A stretch of 64,000 nucleotides of DNA from Symsagittifera roscoffensis (lineage: Eukaryota; Xenacoelomorpha; Acoela; Convolutidae): assembly GCF_963678635.1 (NCBI RefSeq), contig NC_087062.1, forward strand, positions 37,104,052-37,168,051. The letters run 5' to 3'. Shown in pieces: positions 9,766 to 20,020 of the stretch. Both the position numbers and the translations under genes were made by a program. The notes under the pieces are model-generated. The model saw only the letters and a program-made list of their open reading frames with translations, was not told where the DNA came from and made no database searches. Each line of letters begins with the position of its first letter. Positions within the stretch are counted from its first letter, which is position 1.

Positions 9766-9836
9766 GGGTAATTCCAGGTTCTTCCGAGGGGATGATGTCA
9801 GAGGTGGCGTGGCCGTGTCCGCCCAATCGTCTTCGC

Positions 9837-10409
9837 TTAGATCCTGCAGCAGTTCCTGAGCGGTGACATCCTCCTCAGCTGGTTTCGGCTCCGGCGTATC
9901 CCCACTTCCATTTCCTCTCCTGCTTCACTGAGAGTCTCATCCATGCTTTCCGCTTCTGATTCGGCTCGCCTTTTCTCAAGTATGTCTCTAAATCTGTTTT
10001 CTACGGGACCGCTTCTCTTTTCTCCAGGGGTGCCTACTGATAGGGGTGAGGGTGTTGCTGGGTCCTGCTTCTTGTATTCAGTCAGGGCCACATATAAAGA
10101 GCCTGCCGCGTCCAGCTCTTTCTCTTCCTGTTTCATTTCCACTCGCTCTAATCAGTAGGGTGCCCGGTACTTTCGTGTGGCGAATTTCCTTTCGTCTTCT
10201 AGTGCGATGTGTCCTTCTTCTACGATCATTCTCCCGTCGTCCCATACCGGCCAGATGTTCTCTAGATTCGCTTGATCGAGCGTTCTCAAGATGTCCCGAA
10301 CCTCGATTTTTGGAGGCTTTGAGCCTCTCATCTTCTTCGCTTGAGTCGTCCACGAATTTATCTTGATATCACATGTGTGGAAGTAGACCGCTGCTGTATA
10401 TCCGATAAA
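9837..10409 (-). pseudogene. acc5a: acidic disordered protein, copy 2
   Basis: Duplicate of the 3204-3776 frame, with the same TGA. The overlapping Arg-rich frame at 10078-10353 is a shadow. Confidence 0.45.
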
Positions 10410-12234
10410 CTAGGAATCCCAACCATCGGTGAACTCCCTCTGCTGCTTCTCCACTGCAGCTCTGGCGTCCAGGGATGGAACCACCAGAGGGCTATTCATC
10501 CCCAGAATCATGCTCCTGACTGTCGGGAACTCGGGGACTACGGTGGGCCAATTTTTTTTCTCCAGAGTCATCTCTAGCTCCGTTTTCACCAACTCAAAGC
10601 TCCCCTCCCACGCAGGGATTCTCAAGACTTCCCTCCTATCTGCCGTTAAAGGATTTAAATTCCAAAACTTGGGGTAAGTCTCAATGGGACCTTCACGCTT
10701 CCCCCAATTCTGCATTGTAGCTGCCCTCGGAAATTGAACACAGATATCTCGGGATCCTTTATCTTCCCGAAAAGCACTGTATTACTCATCCGTGCCTTCA
10801 GCACCTCTTGTCGGCACCAATTCAACGCCGTCCCATCTAGTACGCTTATGAGGCTCACGTGCAGCACTGAATTGCGATATGCCGCCACGAGAGGATCCGG
10901 AAAGGCATACGTCACTGCTTGCCCGTAGATACAAGTTACGACCTCCTCAAGCCCCCTGATCACTCCCAACGGATCAGATCTCGTGGCCAAGCACAATTCA
11001 GTCAGCAGGAGGATCCCACCATTTGCCTCTTTCCATTCATCTCTCGTATTGGGGTTCCGTTCTTCGCCAGTCAAGAGTCGGTGCTGCATCAAAAGATATT
11101 CCACCAACAACGTCTTCAGTCCGGCCGCGTACTTGTAGGAGTAGATATCGACACTTGGGTGGGTTTTCCCCTATCGACAGGGGCTCCCCATATTTCATTA
11201 ACCGATGAAATGCCACCACTTCGCCATGAGTCAAGAGCACCAGCGTCAGGTACCAGTCAATCCAAAGCGTCTCTACTCCTCTGCTGAACATGTATGCTGG
11301 ACCCATGTTGAACAGGTACCTGGGATAAACAAAGTACAAAGCCTACAAGAGATTTATGGGCACGTTCAAAAGCTCTTGTACAAAGGCTTCGAAGATGGTA
11401 TCCTTTGCGTAGAACACTTTAGCCTGTATTTCTTCTCCCAACAAGGACTCAAGAATCTCAAGATTTTGTGATCTTTCCTCGTTCTCAGCTCGTTTTAGGC
11501 ATGCACTCTCCAGAACCCTCCGACGGTGACCTCGTTAGCCGCTGTGACGAATCTCCCACCGTCATCTCCTTGGTCTCTGCCATCTCCAGCTGCCCCTCAA
11601 GAAATTCCCATATCTGCTTGACGAGAGGTGGAGCACTCTCCCGCGTTTTGTCCGTAGCATTCTCAAGCCTTGGTGTCAGGAACGGCCACCTGCCTCTCTC
11701 TTGTGTCAGACGGTATGCCATCGCCTCTAGTTGCTTCACTGCTGCAGCCACGTTTCTCCTTTCAATACTTGGTCCCCTCGCCTTGCTGGTGGAGCTTGTG
11801 ATCGTCAGCTCCATACCTCGGAACCACAGGCTGGCTGTTGGGAGGCTTATTATTGGGTGATCATCCCTTATGTCCGGACTAAACTTCAGTTGCCGAGCAA
11901 AACTTGAAATCTCGAGTAATAAGACCTCGTCCAACACAATGAGGAAGTCTGCTAACTCGTAGAATCTCCTCAAGGCATGAGATACGTCCGCCCATGCCGC
12001 TGCCAATTCCGATTTCCAAAGTCTCAAGTTCGTAGGCTCCAGTTCTCAATTAGGGGCTGCCATCAACACCCTCCACTCGTTCCCCTTCGCTATTAAGATC
12101 AAAATAGCGTATACAAATTGCGAAGCCGGCGGCATGCTTGCGTAGCCCGGTGACGTTGTAAACACCACTTTTGTCTTCGCTCCGAATCGGTTAGTCACAT
12201 TCTCTTGCACATCATTCATCGCCGCAAACATCAT
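10410..12234 (-). pseudogene. acc4: helical protein, broken into several frames, copy 2
   Basis: The pieces are 12046-12234 (62 aa, begins at the ATGA overlap; SPGYASMPP), 11485-12027 (180 aa; SLWFRGMEL), 11037-11339 (100 aa), 10655-11110 (151 aa; DGTALNWC) and 10410-10715 (101 aa). In that order they align with element 2 acc4. The whole is mainly alpha-helical, without a signal peptide or catalytic motif. The first piece ends in a TGA. A structural or nucleic-acid-coating role is possible but unsupported. Confidence 0.55.
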
Positions 12235-12917
12235 TCATTCTTGGGCGCCGGTGTATCACTCTTCAGATGCTCCAGAAGCCCCGCCGCATACAAGTGATCA
12301 TTCATTCCGGCAAACAGCAGCAGCTCCGGTTCACAGGGCATTTCTGACTTGATCGCCACCACCAGAGTCAGCATCTGGTTCAATTCCGCGACAGGCAGCA
12401 GGTACACCAGGGTCTCTGGCCAAAACAGCTTCGGAGACGTCCCCTCAAAACCAAAGCCCGCCACGATGACAACTCTTGCGGCTCCTGGATCCGATCGATC
12501 GTACACCGCCAAGGTTTTGGCCAATTGCGCTTTTCCACAAGCTCTTCCGTATATTGAGTCGTTCGCTAGCTTTCCGCCTTCGTATGCAGCATCCGGGAGT
12601 TCCATTTTTTTCGGCTCTAGTAACTTGTCCACCTCTCTCAGCTGTGCAGGGGTAGCCAATCTGATTCTTGCTACGCTCGTTCGGTGTTTGGTGGGTTCTA
12701 CGATGAGCCCTGGACTCCCCAACAACTTGAGTGGCCTATAGTTGATTGGTCCCATCACTGATTTCAGAGGAATCCCGGTCAGATCCGCCGTCTCCATCAT
12801 CCTCGCTCTCGGGAAGTGTGCTTCATGGGCCTTCAACCAATCCACACAATGGTTTCGACTCAAGTCCTCTTGTGACACATGCTTGAGCCCAAGGGTCTCC
12901 GCCACTCTCGCCTGCAC
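12231..12917 (-). CDS. acc3: GMND-containing protein (228 aa), copy 2
   Basis: Not assigned to a family. It matches element 2 at 55044-56072: a MGPINYRPL segment, a basic middle region, a hydrophobic strand with VIVAGFGF, and LLFAGMNDHLYAAG near the C-terminus. GxND resembles SGNH block III, but no GDS or DxxH box is present in this frame, so a hydrolase call is only a guess. It ends in an ATGA overlap with the next ORF. Copy 2 has Val where copy 1 has Gly near residue 176. Confidence 0.5.
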   Translation of the reverse strand: MQARVAETLGLKHVSQEDLSRNHCVDWLKAHEAHFPRARMMETADLTGIPLKSVMGPINYRPLKLLGSPGLIVEPTKHRTSVARIRLATPAQLREVDKLLEPKKMELPDAAYEGGKLANDSIYGRACGKAQLAKTLAVYDRSDPGAARVVIVAGFGFEGTSPKLFWPETLVYLLPVAELNQMLTLVVAIKSEMPCEPELLLFAGMNDHLYAAGLLEHLKSDTPAPKNE

Positions 12918-13128
12918 TCCAGATCCTCTAGGTCCAATTCCTTTATATTATCCAGATATCGTGTCTGGCTCGTCTACATTGGTTTTTCCACCTTCTTGTG
13001 ATCCACCACCACCACCGACGACACCACCGAACTTTGGGGCGTGGACGATTCTACTTCTTTGGCTTCCATCGGTGCGGACAACTGTAGCCTGATCCGGCTA
13101 CACCTTGAGCTGTCTCTTCAATCGAGTC

Positions 13129-13617
13129 TCACTCCCAGGCGATTGGACAGGGATCTTGTGACAAGGAAGGGAGGGATCGGGGTGGACCCAAGGTGAACTG
13201 GGCCATATCTAGCAGGTCCGACTCTAGCTGGTTTATGTGTATCTGGAAGACACCATTTAGCCACTCCGTTCCCTTGGCCGTGTCGAAGTGGATGCCATCC
13301 GAGGATGCATCGCGCGGGAGGGAGTGTTCCATCAGGTCGGCCACATCCAGCAACCTCACGGGGAGCACGCTCCTCTGCTGAATCTGCCTGATTTCTTCAC
13401 TAATGTTTCGCAACTTCTCATTCATTTCCATTGCATGCTGGTCAAACATCATGTTGTATGGTACCGTACAGATGGTGAGTATTGCGGGATCAAACCAAAT
13501 CCTCAGCTTTTGGAGGATACAACTCATCTTCTCGTGCAACTTCATCACCTTCCTTGACTCCCCTCTAGACACATCATTGGTCCCCATCATCAGAGTGACC
13601 ATGTACATCTTCACCAT
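13129..13617 (-). pseudogene. acc2 SGNH blocks III and V (162 aa), element 1
   Basis: Holds MGTNDVS, the GxND block III that supplies the oxyanion Asn, then a TICTVPYN strand and DGIHFD, the block V Asp and His. Thus all SGNH landmarks exist in element 1, but spread over two frames. The end of this ORF lies in the 6.6-kb duplicated unit. Confidence 0.78.
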
Positions 13618-13681
13618 CCAACATCTCCAGGGACGCCAACATCTGCAGTGTCGCAGCTCCAGAAAAAATCAAGACCCCAAC

Positions 13682-14134
13682 CTACCAGTGTGACTGGATC
13701 CGCTTCAGCACCCTTATCAAGCTGTCCCCTATGATCAGGTGAACTGCACCATCCGGTATCCTGGGTTGAGTGAAATATTCAGCCCAGGCCGCGTCATGAA
13801 AACAGTCCCTCCTGGCCCGCTGCGCTGCCGTACAGTCCATCCGGTTGTGCCTGTGGTATGCGCCATCCTTAATTTTCTTATAGCTCGCGATTGTCACGCT
13901 CCTACCTAGATGGTCCCTCCAAGTAGGAGGTCGCCCTTCTTTCACTGAATTGTCACGCGCTCTCGACTGTAACCTCTCTTGCAGTACCTTGAGACTTGAT
14001 GAACCCGACCCAGCTTGGCTACTGCTCGTGGTTGAATTAGGGGTATACCCTGGGTGCTTGACCTCCATCAATGGTCGCACGGATTGCGCATCCAGACTGT
14101 GCACAGATGGTAACGGCTCGGATGGTACCCACAC
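13682..14134 (-). pseudogene. acc2 SGNH block I segment (150 aa), element 1
   Basis: A Ser/basic linker ending in HLIIGDSLIRVL, with the GDS nucleophile box of SGNH hydrolases at residues 136-138. A TAG stops the frame a dozen residues later. The next codons still encode a block II-like GAA segment before another frameshift. Confidence 0.75.
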
Positions 14135-14484
14135 CTCCAGGCCCCATCCGAGTGCTCCTGGGCCGCCCGCTCTAAGTTGAACCGGCCGCTGGGCCTAGGA
14201 GCCTCATCCACTTCCATTCGCGATTCAGGTCTCGATGCTGTGGCGGCTGGCTCTCCTGTCCGTGTCCTCTTCTCTTTCTGTCTCGCGAGATCTCGTTGCC
14301 TTCTCTGGAGCCTCTCCATTTCCGACTCGAGCTGCTCGCAGTTCGCCTCGTTCTCGCGGACCCTCTGTTCTTGCAGGTACTCCGCCCTGATCATGTTGAG
14401 ATCACTCCACGCCTGATCTCTCTCGAGGATCGCCTGATCTCTCTCCAGGCTTGCCTGGTCCCTCTTATAGCTCCCTTGGGTCAT
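14068..14484 (-). pseudogene. acc2 coiled-coil segment (138 aa), element 1
   Basis: Opens with repeated LERDQA units in a heptad-like pattern followed by Glu/Arg-rich helices, a clear coiled coil. It sits where element 2 acc2 has its coiled coil (residues 175-240). Out of frame with both neighbours. Confidence 0.55.
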
Positions 14485-14968
14485 AAATCTTCTCCCTCTG
14501 TGCCCTCTCTAGTTCCCTCTTCAGGCTGCTGAGGTCCGGGTATGCCTCCTCCGTCTGTTGAGACCGTATCATGGACGACGCCCTGCTCATGGTTTGAGCC
14601 GCGAGCCCTGCTGGTGGTCTGGCGGGGAGTGGAAATTCTCCCGCACCATATTTTGTGTTGATGCTCAGGAAAGGACTCCTCGCCACGTCGAACCCCCACA
14701 CGCCTCCGTCCACATTCCAGGACAACAATCTGGTCTGTTCTTGATTGAATATCCTTTCCGTTGTGTAGCCAACCATCAAAACAGCTTCTGTCGCTGATTC
14801 TCTGCATTCACCCTGCGTCTCTAACTGTAGGATGGCGTTCAACATCACCGCCATCCTCTCATCGATCTGGGTGTAGTCCAGATCCCTCAAGCGTTTGTAC
14901 AGTTCATCGAGCGTAGGTCTCTTGAGCGCTGCAGGCATAGATTTCCAAAAACGATCTGCCATCGTCAC
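14465..14968 (-). pseudogene. acc2 N-terminal domain (167 aa), element 1
   Basis: Matches the first 130 residues of the intact 605-aa acc2 of element 2: a helical start ending in repeated Leu-rich segments, then a GEFPLP-type motif. A frameshift near 14480 separates it from the coiled-coil segment. Confidence 0.6.
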
Positions 14969-15428
14969 AATCTTTAGATGATCTCACGTGTCAACCAACT
15001 CGAGAATTAACTTGTGAACCAACTTGAGAACTGCCTTGCCAACCAACTTGAGAACTTAAGAAATGCCTCCCTTCGAATGTTGCTGATCGTGAACTTGTTC
15101 AAGACCTTCTTTCTCTTTTCAAATGAGTGCGGCTAGGTCATCAACTCAACTTTACAAATCAATCTGAAAATAAAATCCATTTTTAGACTAAGATGTTCTG
15201 CTCCTAACCTAAACCCCCCCATTATTGTGGTTAAAACACTATCCCTCCATTTGTTTCACTAAAATAGTTCAATTGGAAGTTTTTTAAGAGAATGCAGATT
15301 CATTTAAGGTATTAGCACCGTCAACTCTTTAAATTATAGTTGTCATGCCAATTACGTTAAAATCCATCTACCCTTACTCGAGATCCCCATGTACCCCTAA
15401 CTCAAGACCTCCATTGTCCACCCGTAGC
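14969..15428. other. Non-coding gap between acc2 and acc1 (element 1)
   Basis: AT-rich, with no supported ORF. At 14993-15057 a short motif close to ACCAACTTGAGAA recurs three times, the first copy variant. Nothing else was recognised. Confidence 0.6.
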
Positions 15429-16379
15429 TCAGGTGATACTCAAGTAGTTTTTCTTGTGTAGGTGTACCATTATCTCCGTTTCTGCGAAGACCACGTGTAG
15501 GATGGCATATAACTCCCTTGGGCTCATCTTGCCCCTGTTTGGGTCATAAACAGGCATCGAGACCTCCACTATCCCTCTTTCAACCATGAAGTCTCTCAGC
15601 GTCATCAGTGCCAACATCACGTGCTCAGGGTCTATCGTGTTCCTTTCAATGATCCTCGTTACCAAAAAGTAGGGATTTTTACCCAGAACTTGTAAAACTG
15701 ATGGGGGAAGCGCAGTCATTCCCCCCAGCCCCGGTCTCTGTCTGAATAGAAACTCCACGTTCTGATATTCTCTCTTGAAGTCGGCCTCTAGCCTCGATTT
15801 GAAGCTCATGTCCGCCGTTATACAGATCGCGCTAGTCTTGTCTGACAAAATGAAGTCGCTGTCCGTTATCAGGATGTTCTCCGAGTATTCATTGGGTATT
15901 TTAAATTTTGTTTCGATGTTTCGTCCTATGGTAGGCTCGGACTGTTCCTCATCCAGTCCCAGCTCGCTGGTCTCTCTCACTTCTCTGAGTTTCTTTATCA
16001 TCAAATTTTCGGTGTGGGTAAGTCCTACCTCCACTCCCCAGACAAAAATATTTATCGACGTCCCCGTCGATGATGCTGGTTCTAAATTGTCTGGCGGTAT
16101 CTCGAGCGGCCTGTCGGTTGCTGTCCAACCGAAGAGGGGATCTTTCGTTTTCACGTGTTTTTCAGCCGACACGTCGACCTGCTGGATGCTTCGCTCTTCA
16201 TCTGCTTTGCCCTTGACACCGCGCATCCATTCTAGTAATCTCAAGTTGGTGTTTTCCCTCCTTTCTATCTCGCTCTGCTCCAGATCTGTTTCTTGTTCTG
16301 GTGTGGAGTAGTCTTCTTGCGGGTAGTGTTCGTTGTCGTTGATGATTTGCCATTCATCGTCTGCCACCAATTCGCCCAT
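15429..16379 (-). CDS. acc1: macro-like domain protein (316 aa), element 1
   Basis: Residues 1-100 are acidic and probably disordered. Residues 110-135 hold a VGLTHTENLMIKKL motif shared with element 2. Residues about 167-312 resemble a macro domain of the TARG1/OARD1 type: an opening strand with ITDSDFILSD in the place of the usual gly-asp segment, a K/R-rich helix, a strand plus helix (YFLVTRII, then a long helix), a SMPVYDPNRGKMSP loop, and a closing helix and strand. Macro domains bind or remove ADP-ribose. The usual Gly-rich loops and catalytic residues of that group are replaced by a YDPNRG loop conserved in both elements, so activity is uncertain. This copy is open over its whole length. 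Confidence 0.66.
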   Translation of the reverse strand: MGELVADDEWQIINDNEHYPQEDYSTPEQETDLEQSEIERRENTNLRLLEWMRGVKGKADEERSIQQVDVSAEKHVKTKDPLFGWTATDRPLEIPPDNLEPASSTGTSINIFVWGVEVGLTHTENLMIKKLREVRETSELGLDEEQSEPTIGRNIETKFKIPNEYSENILITDSDFILSDKTSAICITADMSFKSRLEADFKREYQNVEFLFRQRPGLGGMTALPPSVLQVLGKNPYFLVTRIIERNTIDPEHVMLALMTLRDFMVERGIVEVSMPVYDPNRGKMSPRELYAILHVVFAETEIMVHLHKKNYLSIT

Positions 16380-16719
16380 ACTCTTCGCTTAACTCATCAG
16401 TCTGTATCTTGTCAATCAAGAAGTCATCCCCGTACCTATTGTACCTCATGCCTGTCTGTTTGCGATTACCACTCCTGGTTCCTGCTGTTATCGGCAAGTC
16501 TGGTTCCGCCCACTTTGGCACTTCATCCTGGTGCGGGTCGTTCCAGTCTTCCTCCGCAAAGGATTCCGCATTTGAGCCTGCTTTTATTTTTTCATTATCG
16601 TTATCGTCATGCTCACGTCTTCGTTGCCTCCATTCTTTTCCCTGGTGCCTTTTTCGTTCACTTCGCATGCTGGCTCTACCAACAGGTACTCTAGTCCCTC
16701 CATATTCTGCGGTACGCAC
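16354..16719 (-). CDS. Basic/acidic linker between integrase and acc1 (121 aa)
   Basis: A hydrophilic frame with a conserved segment (EPDLP, then RYGDDFLIDKI) that is matched in element 2 at 59258-59363. It probably belongs to the N-terminal part of acc1 or the end of Pol; a frameshift near 16380 separates it from the acc1 frame. No domain is recognised. Confidence 0.5.
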   Translation of the reverse strand: MRTAEYGGTRVPVGRASMRSERKRHQGKEWRQRRREHDDNDNEKIKAGSNAESFAEEDWNDPHQDEVPKWAEPDLPITAGTRSGNRKQTGMRYNRYGDDFLIDKIQTDELSEEYGRIGGRR

Positions 16720-16823
16720 CAGTCCTCCGGAGATGGGGCATGGGGCTTCAGGTTTTCATAATGCGCTGCTCGCCCCGTACTCAAACGGAAGAACCGTCCC
16801 TGCTGGTGTTTTTCTGTGATCAT
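16584..16823 (-). pseudogene. Integrase C-terminal GPF-type domain
   Basis: Contains FMITE-like sequence at the edge of the frame and the conserved RLSTGRAAHYENLKPH segment, the small beta-barrel end of Ty3/gypsy integrases. No chromodomain is recognisable after it. It is out of frame with 16820-17254. Confidence 0.75.
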
Positions 16824-17254
16824 GAATGGTCCTCTCCACTTCTTGAGTATTTTTTTCCCTTGGGAGGTATGACCTTCTGGAACACCCAGACGTTTTGGCC
16901 CACTGCATACGGTTTAGCCTGAAGTATCTTTTCATCATATTTCTTCCGCTGCCTCATTTCCGCTTGCGCCGTGTTCCTCCTGCAGAGCTCGTTCATTTCC
17001 TGTTGTCTCCTGACCGCCTCCTTCACATAAGCTTGAGGCGACGTCTTTCTCCCTTCGTATTCTGGTTTAAAAAACGTTAGGGGCATTGCCCTTTCCTTGC
17101 CCGTTAACATCATGAAGGGACTGATTCCTGTCGTCGAGTGTTGCGTGCTGTTGTACGCCCCTAACACTTGCGGTAGATACTTGCCCCAGTGTGTCATGTA
17201 TTTCGAGCAATATACCCTCAGCATGTTCACCAATGTCCTGTTCTGTCTCTCCAC
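16820..17254 (-). pseudogene. Integrase core, C-terminal part
   Basis: Continues the integrase in the same frame after the TGA. The first residues hold the Glu-Arg-Gln-Asn segment, so the third acidic catalytic residue is kept here. It ends shortly after a conserved VIPPKG segment because of a frameshift near 16840, and the GPF-type domain follows in another frame. Confidence 0.85.
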
Positions 17255-17305
17255 TAACCCGTTAGTCTGAGGATGGTAAGTCGTCGAGTGCGCTTGGGCA
17301 ATGTG

Positions 17306-17932
17306 TCACCTCTTCATCAATTCTTTTGTCAAGTCACCCACGAACCGAAAGGTCATCGGACAACCATATCGTGATATCCAATGTGTTATCAAGTGGTCAC
17401 AAGTCTCCTCCGCTGAGGCTGTTTGACAGGGCACTGCTTCCGCCAACTTTGTAAAGTGATCTATTATGACCAGTATCTGGTTATATCCCGACTCGGTCAT
17501 GCAGATCTTCTGATGGTCTATCTGCACAACCTCGTTGATTTCCGAGCTCTCAACGGACTTTAGTGGGAACTTCATCTTCCGTGGGTCTTTCACTTGTAGA
17601 CATGCCAGACATATGTTCACCCATCTCTCACAGGCTTTTCTTAATCCCGGCCAATCAAACCAGTGTAGTATTCTCTGTTGCACTTTGTCTATCCCCTGAT
17701 GCCCCATTTGATCGTGCGATCTGAATAACACCTCCGTCTGGTACAATTGTGGTAGTATGATAAGGTTATGCTTGTGTAGTATTTTTTCCTCATCTTTTCT
17801 CCTGCATGCTACCACCCCATCAGCCGTGTGATAGAGCAAATCCTTCCTTTCCTTGTAGAACTGGCTTAAGATCTTGTAGCTGTCCTTGTAGCTTCCAGGT
17901 CTCCTTTCTCCTTGACTCCCGTCCGGATCCAT
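17306..17932 (-). pseudogene. Integrase zinc finger and core, with a catalytic-site deletion
   Basis: The HHCC zinc finger is present (His73, His78, Cys108, Cys111) and so is the first catalytic Asp (Asp139, in QIDH). By comparison with element 2, six codons that include the second catalytic Asp are missing between PMTF and FVGDL near 17337-17345. The frame then ends in a TGA at 17306-17308, and the rest of the core continues in the same frame at 16820-17254. Integrase would insert the cDNA into the genome; this copy cannot be active as read. Confidence 0.87.
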
Positions 17933-17982
17933 TTGGAGAGATTGCTTGTCATCTTGTCATTTTTTTTGGCTCTTATCAGATC

Positions 17983-18672
17983 CTACAGCCTATATCTCGC
18001 CTTGACGTACTCCTTTAAAGCCATTATTTGACCATGCATTTCTTCAGGACTGTGGACGTCATCTTTCAGTTTGACGCAAACTATCCTCCTCAGGATCTTC
18101 CTGTCATCTTCTGGCACCAGGTTTGTTCTGAAATTCGAGTTACATGATAGCTCCCTATACGGTTTCCTTGATAGTGCAGTTCTTTCAAGTTCTTCAGCTC
18201 CGCGCACCTCCTGCTGATCCAAGTTGTACGTTCCTGAGGAGGGATCTGTTTGTATTTCCCTATATCGGTGCCTCATCTTCTCTTCAGCCAGTATCATGCA
18301 TAGAGTATCTTGATCATCATTGCTTTTCTCTGAGGCTTCATCCCATTCTTCACACTCCCCGGACAAATTTTCTTCTTCAGCATCTTCCTCTGCACTGTCC
18401 CTCTCCCCGGACTCTTGACTCAGTCCCAGGTGTTCAGCCTCCTCTTTGAATGCCACCTTCTTCTTCCTGACCATAGTCCTCTCATGTGTGTCCTCAGGGA
18501 TCCTCTCAATCAATGACTGCACAACTTCTTTCCCATCAGGTTTCCTTTCTTTCGAGGCGTCCTCGCCAACATCCGCCCCATTTCTTCTCAATATCGTGAC
18601 CTCTGGTTCTTCTTCACGCTTATTGTGTACTACAAGTTTATCGTCTGCCAGTTTCTCGAGTAATCTCATCAA
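17983..18672 (-). CDS. Acidic connection region before integrase (229 aa)
   Basis: A hydrophilic, strongly acidic frame between RNase H and integrase, with a central run rich in Glu, Asp and Ser and basic residues near the end. It is part of the Pol polyprotein by position and shows no catalytic motif. Only copy A reaches its natural end; copy B is cut at the duplication junction. Confidence 0.55.
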   Translation of the reverse strand: MMRLLEKLADDKLVVHNKREEEPEVTILRRNGADVGEDASKERKPDGKEVVQSLIERIPEDTHERTMVRKKKVAFKEEAEHLGLSQESGERDSAEEDAEEENLSGECEEWDEASEKSNDDQDTLCMILAEEKMRHRYREIQTDPSSGTYNLDQQEVRGAEELERTALSRKPYRELSCNSNFRTNLVPEDDRKILRRIVCVKLKDDVHSPEEMHGQIMALKEYVKARYRL

Positions 18673-18681
18673 GTCTTCATT

Positions 18682-19037
18682 TTAATCTGCTTTTCCCGTT
18701 TCTACCTGGTTGAGATCATAGCCTTTTACCTTGAGCTTCTCCTTCACAATTTTTGACTTGAGCATTATCCCCATTGGCATCCCTCGGGTTTTTTCAAGAT
18801 TGTTTTCTCTGGACTTTCCTTTGGTAGTTCGGGGTGATCGTCTATGGGTTTGCCAGACTTGTCGAGCCATCTCGTGAGTGGAAGACTATCATACGTTTCC
18901 TTATCCATGAAGGAGAAGCCATCTTTGATTTCTGGCCTATCCGCCTTCCTCTGTTCCTGTCTCTCGTAGAACTCCGTTTTCTTACTCAATCTGTCGGCAT
19001 TTTGATGTTTGTCTCTCGACCTACGCTCAATTATCAT
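18682..19037 (-). pseudogene. RNase H to integrase connection, first part, copy A
   Basis: Two overlapping frames (18765-19037 and 18682-18870) cover the conserved end of the RNase H region, including RDKHQNADRLS, which is typical just after RNase H in gypsy Pol. A Lys/Glu-rich linker follows. A frameshift joins the two. No enzyme domain is seen. Confidence 0.65.
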
Positions 19038-19079
19038 GTTGTAACCATCCAGGCGAATTATCCAACTCCCTATGTAGCT

Positions 19080-19547
19080 TTAATCCATTGAGTACGTTTT
19101 CAACCAGCTGAGTGCCCTGTTGTCGACTCGTAACCTAAACCGCTCGCTGCCTAGGTATGTCCTGTATTTCTCGACAAAGAAAACCACCTTCATCTCCGTA
19201 TCACTCAAGACTTTACTCCCGTTGCTACTGGTCTCAAGACTGTCTTCGCATTCCACTCCTGCTCTTGATGGAGAATGCCAGAAATTGCTACTACCGATGC
19301 ATCCGTATCCAGCACGTACATTCCCTTTTCCGTTGGCATCCCTAGCACCGGTGCTTCGCACAACTCCTTCTTTATTCTCAGGAATGATTCTTCCGCCGCG
19401 TTTTTCCACGTGAACTTCTTGCCTTTGTGCCTCATTAGTTGTTGCATCGGGTACACCTTGTCCGCGTAACCCTTGATCAACTTCCTGTGGTAGTTCGCAA
19501 AACCCAGAAAGCTCATCAATTGATATTCCGTTTTTGGCGATTTTCAC
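19080..19547 (-). pseudogene. RNase H, frameshifted, copy A
   Basis: Copy A of the RNase H pseudogene. The N-terminal part is in the 19205-19519 frame and the C-terminal part in the 19080-19547 frame. It carries the same frameshift as copy B. Confidence 0.8.
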
Positions 19548-20020
19548 GTCAGAACCGCTTCTACTGCATCTGGGTCTGGTCTAATGCCATGTCTATACAC
19601 CATCCTCCCCAGGCATTTTATCGAGTCCTTGAGTATTTCGCACTTCGATGGTTTGCATTTTAGTCCCGATCTCTTCATGCAGGCGAACACATTGTCCAGT
19701 CGTTCGATATGATCCTCTAGTGTCGGCGTCGCAATTACCACGTCATCCACGTAGCACATTACCAGGTTGCCGTATTTCTTTGTCACACCAATCAATGCGT
19801 GTGCCATCAATCGTTGAAATGTGGCCATGGCGTTGCAAAGACCAACAGACATCCTTTTCCATTGAAACAGCTCCAGCTCGCAGGCAACCCCTGTCTTGTC
19901 CCTGTCCTGCTTCCTCAGTGGTACCTGCGAAAAAGCTGATCCTAAATCAAGAGTCGTAAAACAATTTTGCGTCCCCCAACTTCGAGAGGCTCTCATCTGT
20001 TCTAGGTATGGGATAGGCAT
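19544..20020 (-). pseudogene. Reverse transcriptase palm (158-aa frame), copy A
   Basis: Duplicate of 25499-25975 with the same YVDD catalytic box and the same in-frame TGA end. Confidence 0.88.

Larger units (their letters stand above)
6649..13281. repeat. Accessory-region tandem duplication, copy 2 (6,633 bp)
   Basis: This is the second copy of the 6,633-bp unit. It stays identical to copy 1 up to 13281 and then runs on into the rest of the acc2 SGNH gene, so copy 2 is the one joined to upstream sequence. The internal junction at 6648/6649 fuses the acc2 C-terminus to acc6. Confidence 0.95.

Noticed and set aside
17306-20020. A variant genetic code to explain in-frame stops in pol
   Set aside because: TAA, TAG and TGA all interrupt conserved frames, and frameshifts and deletions are present too; decay explains this better.
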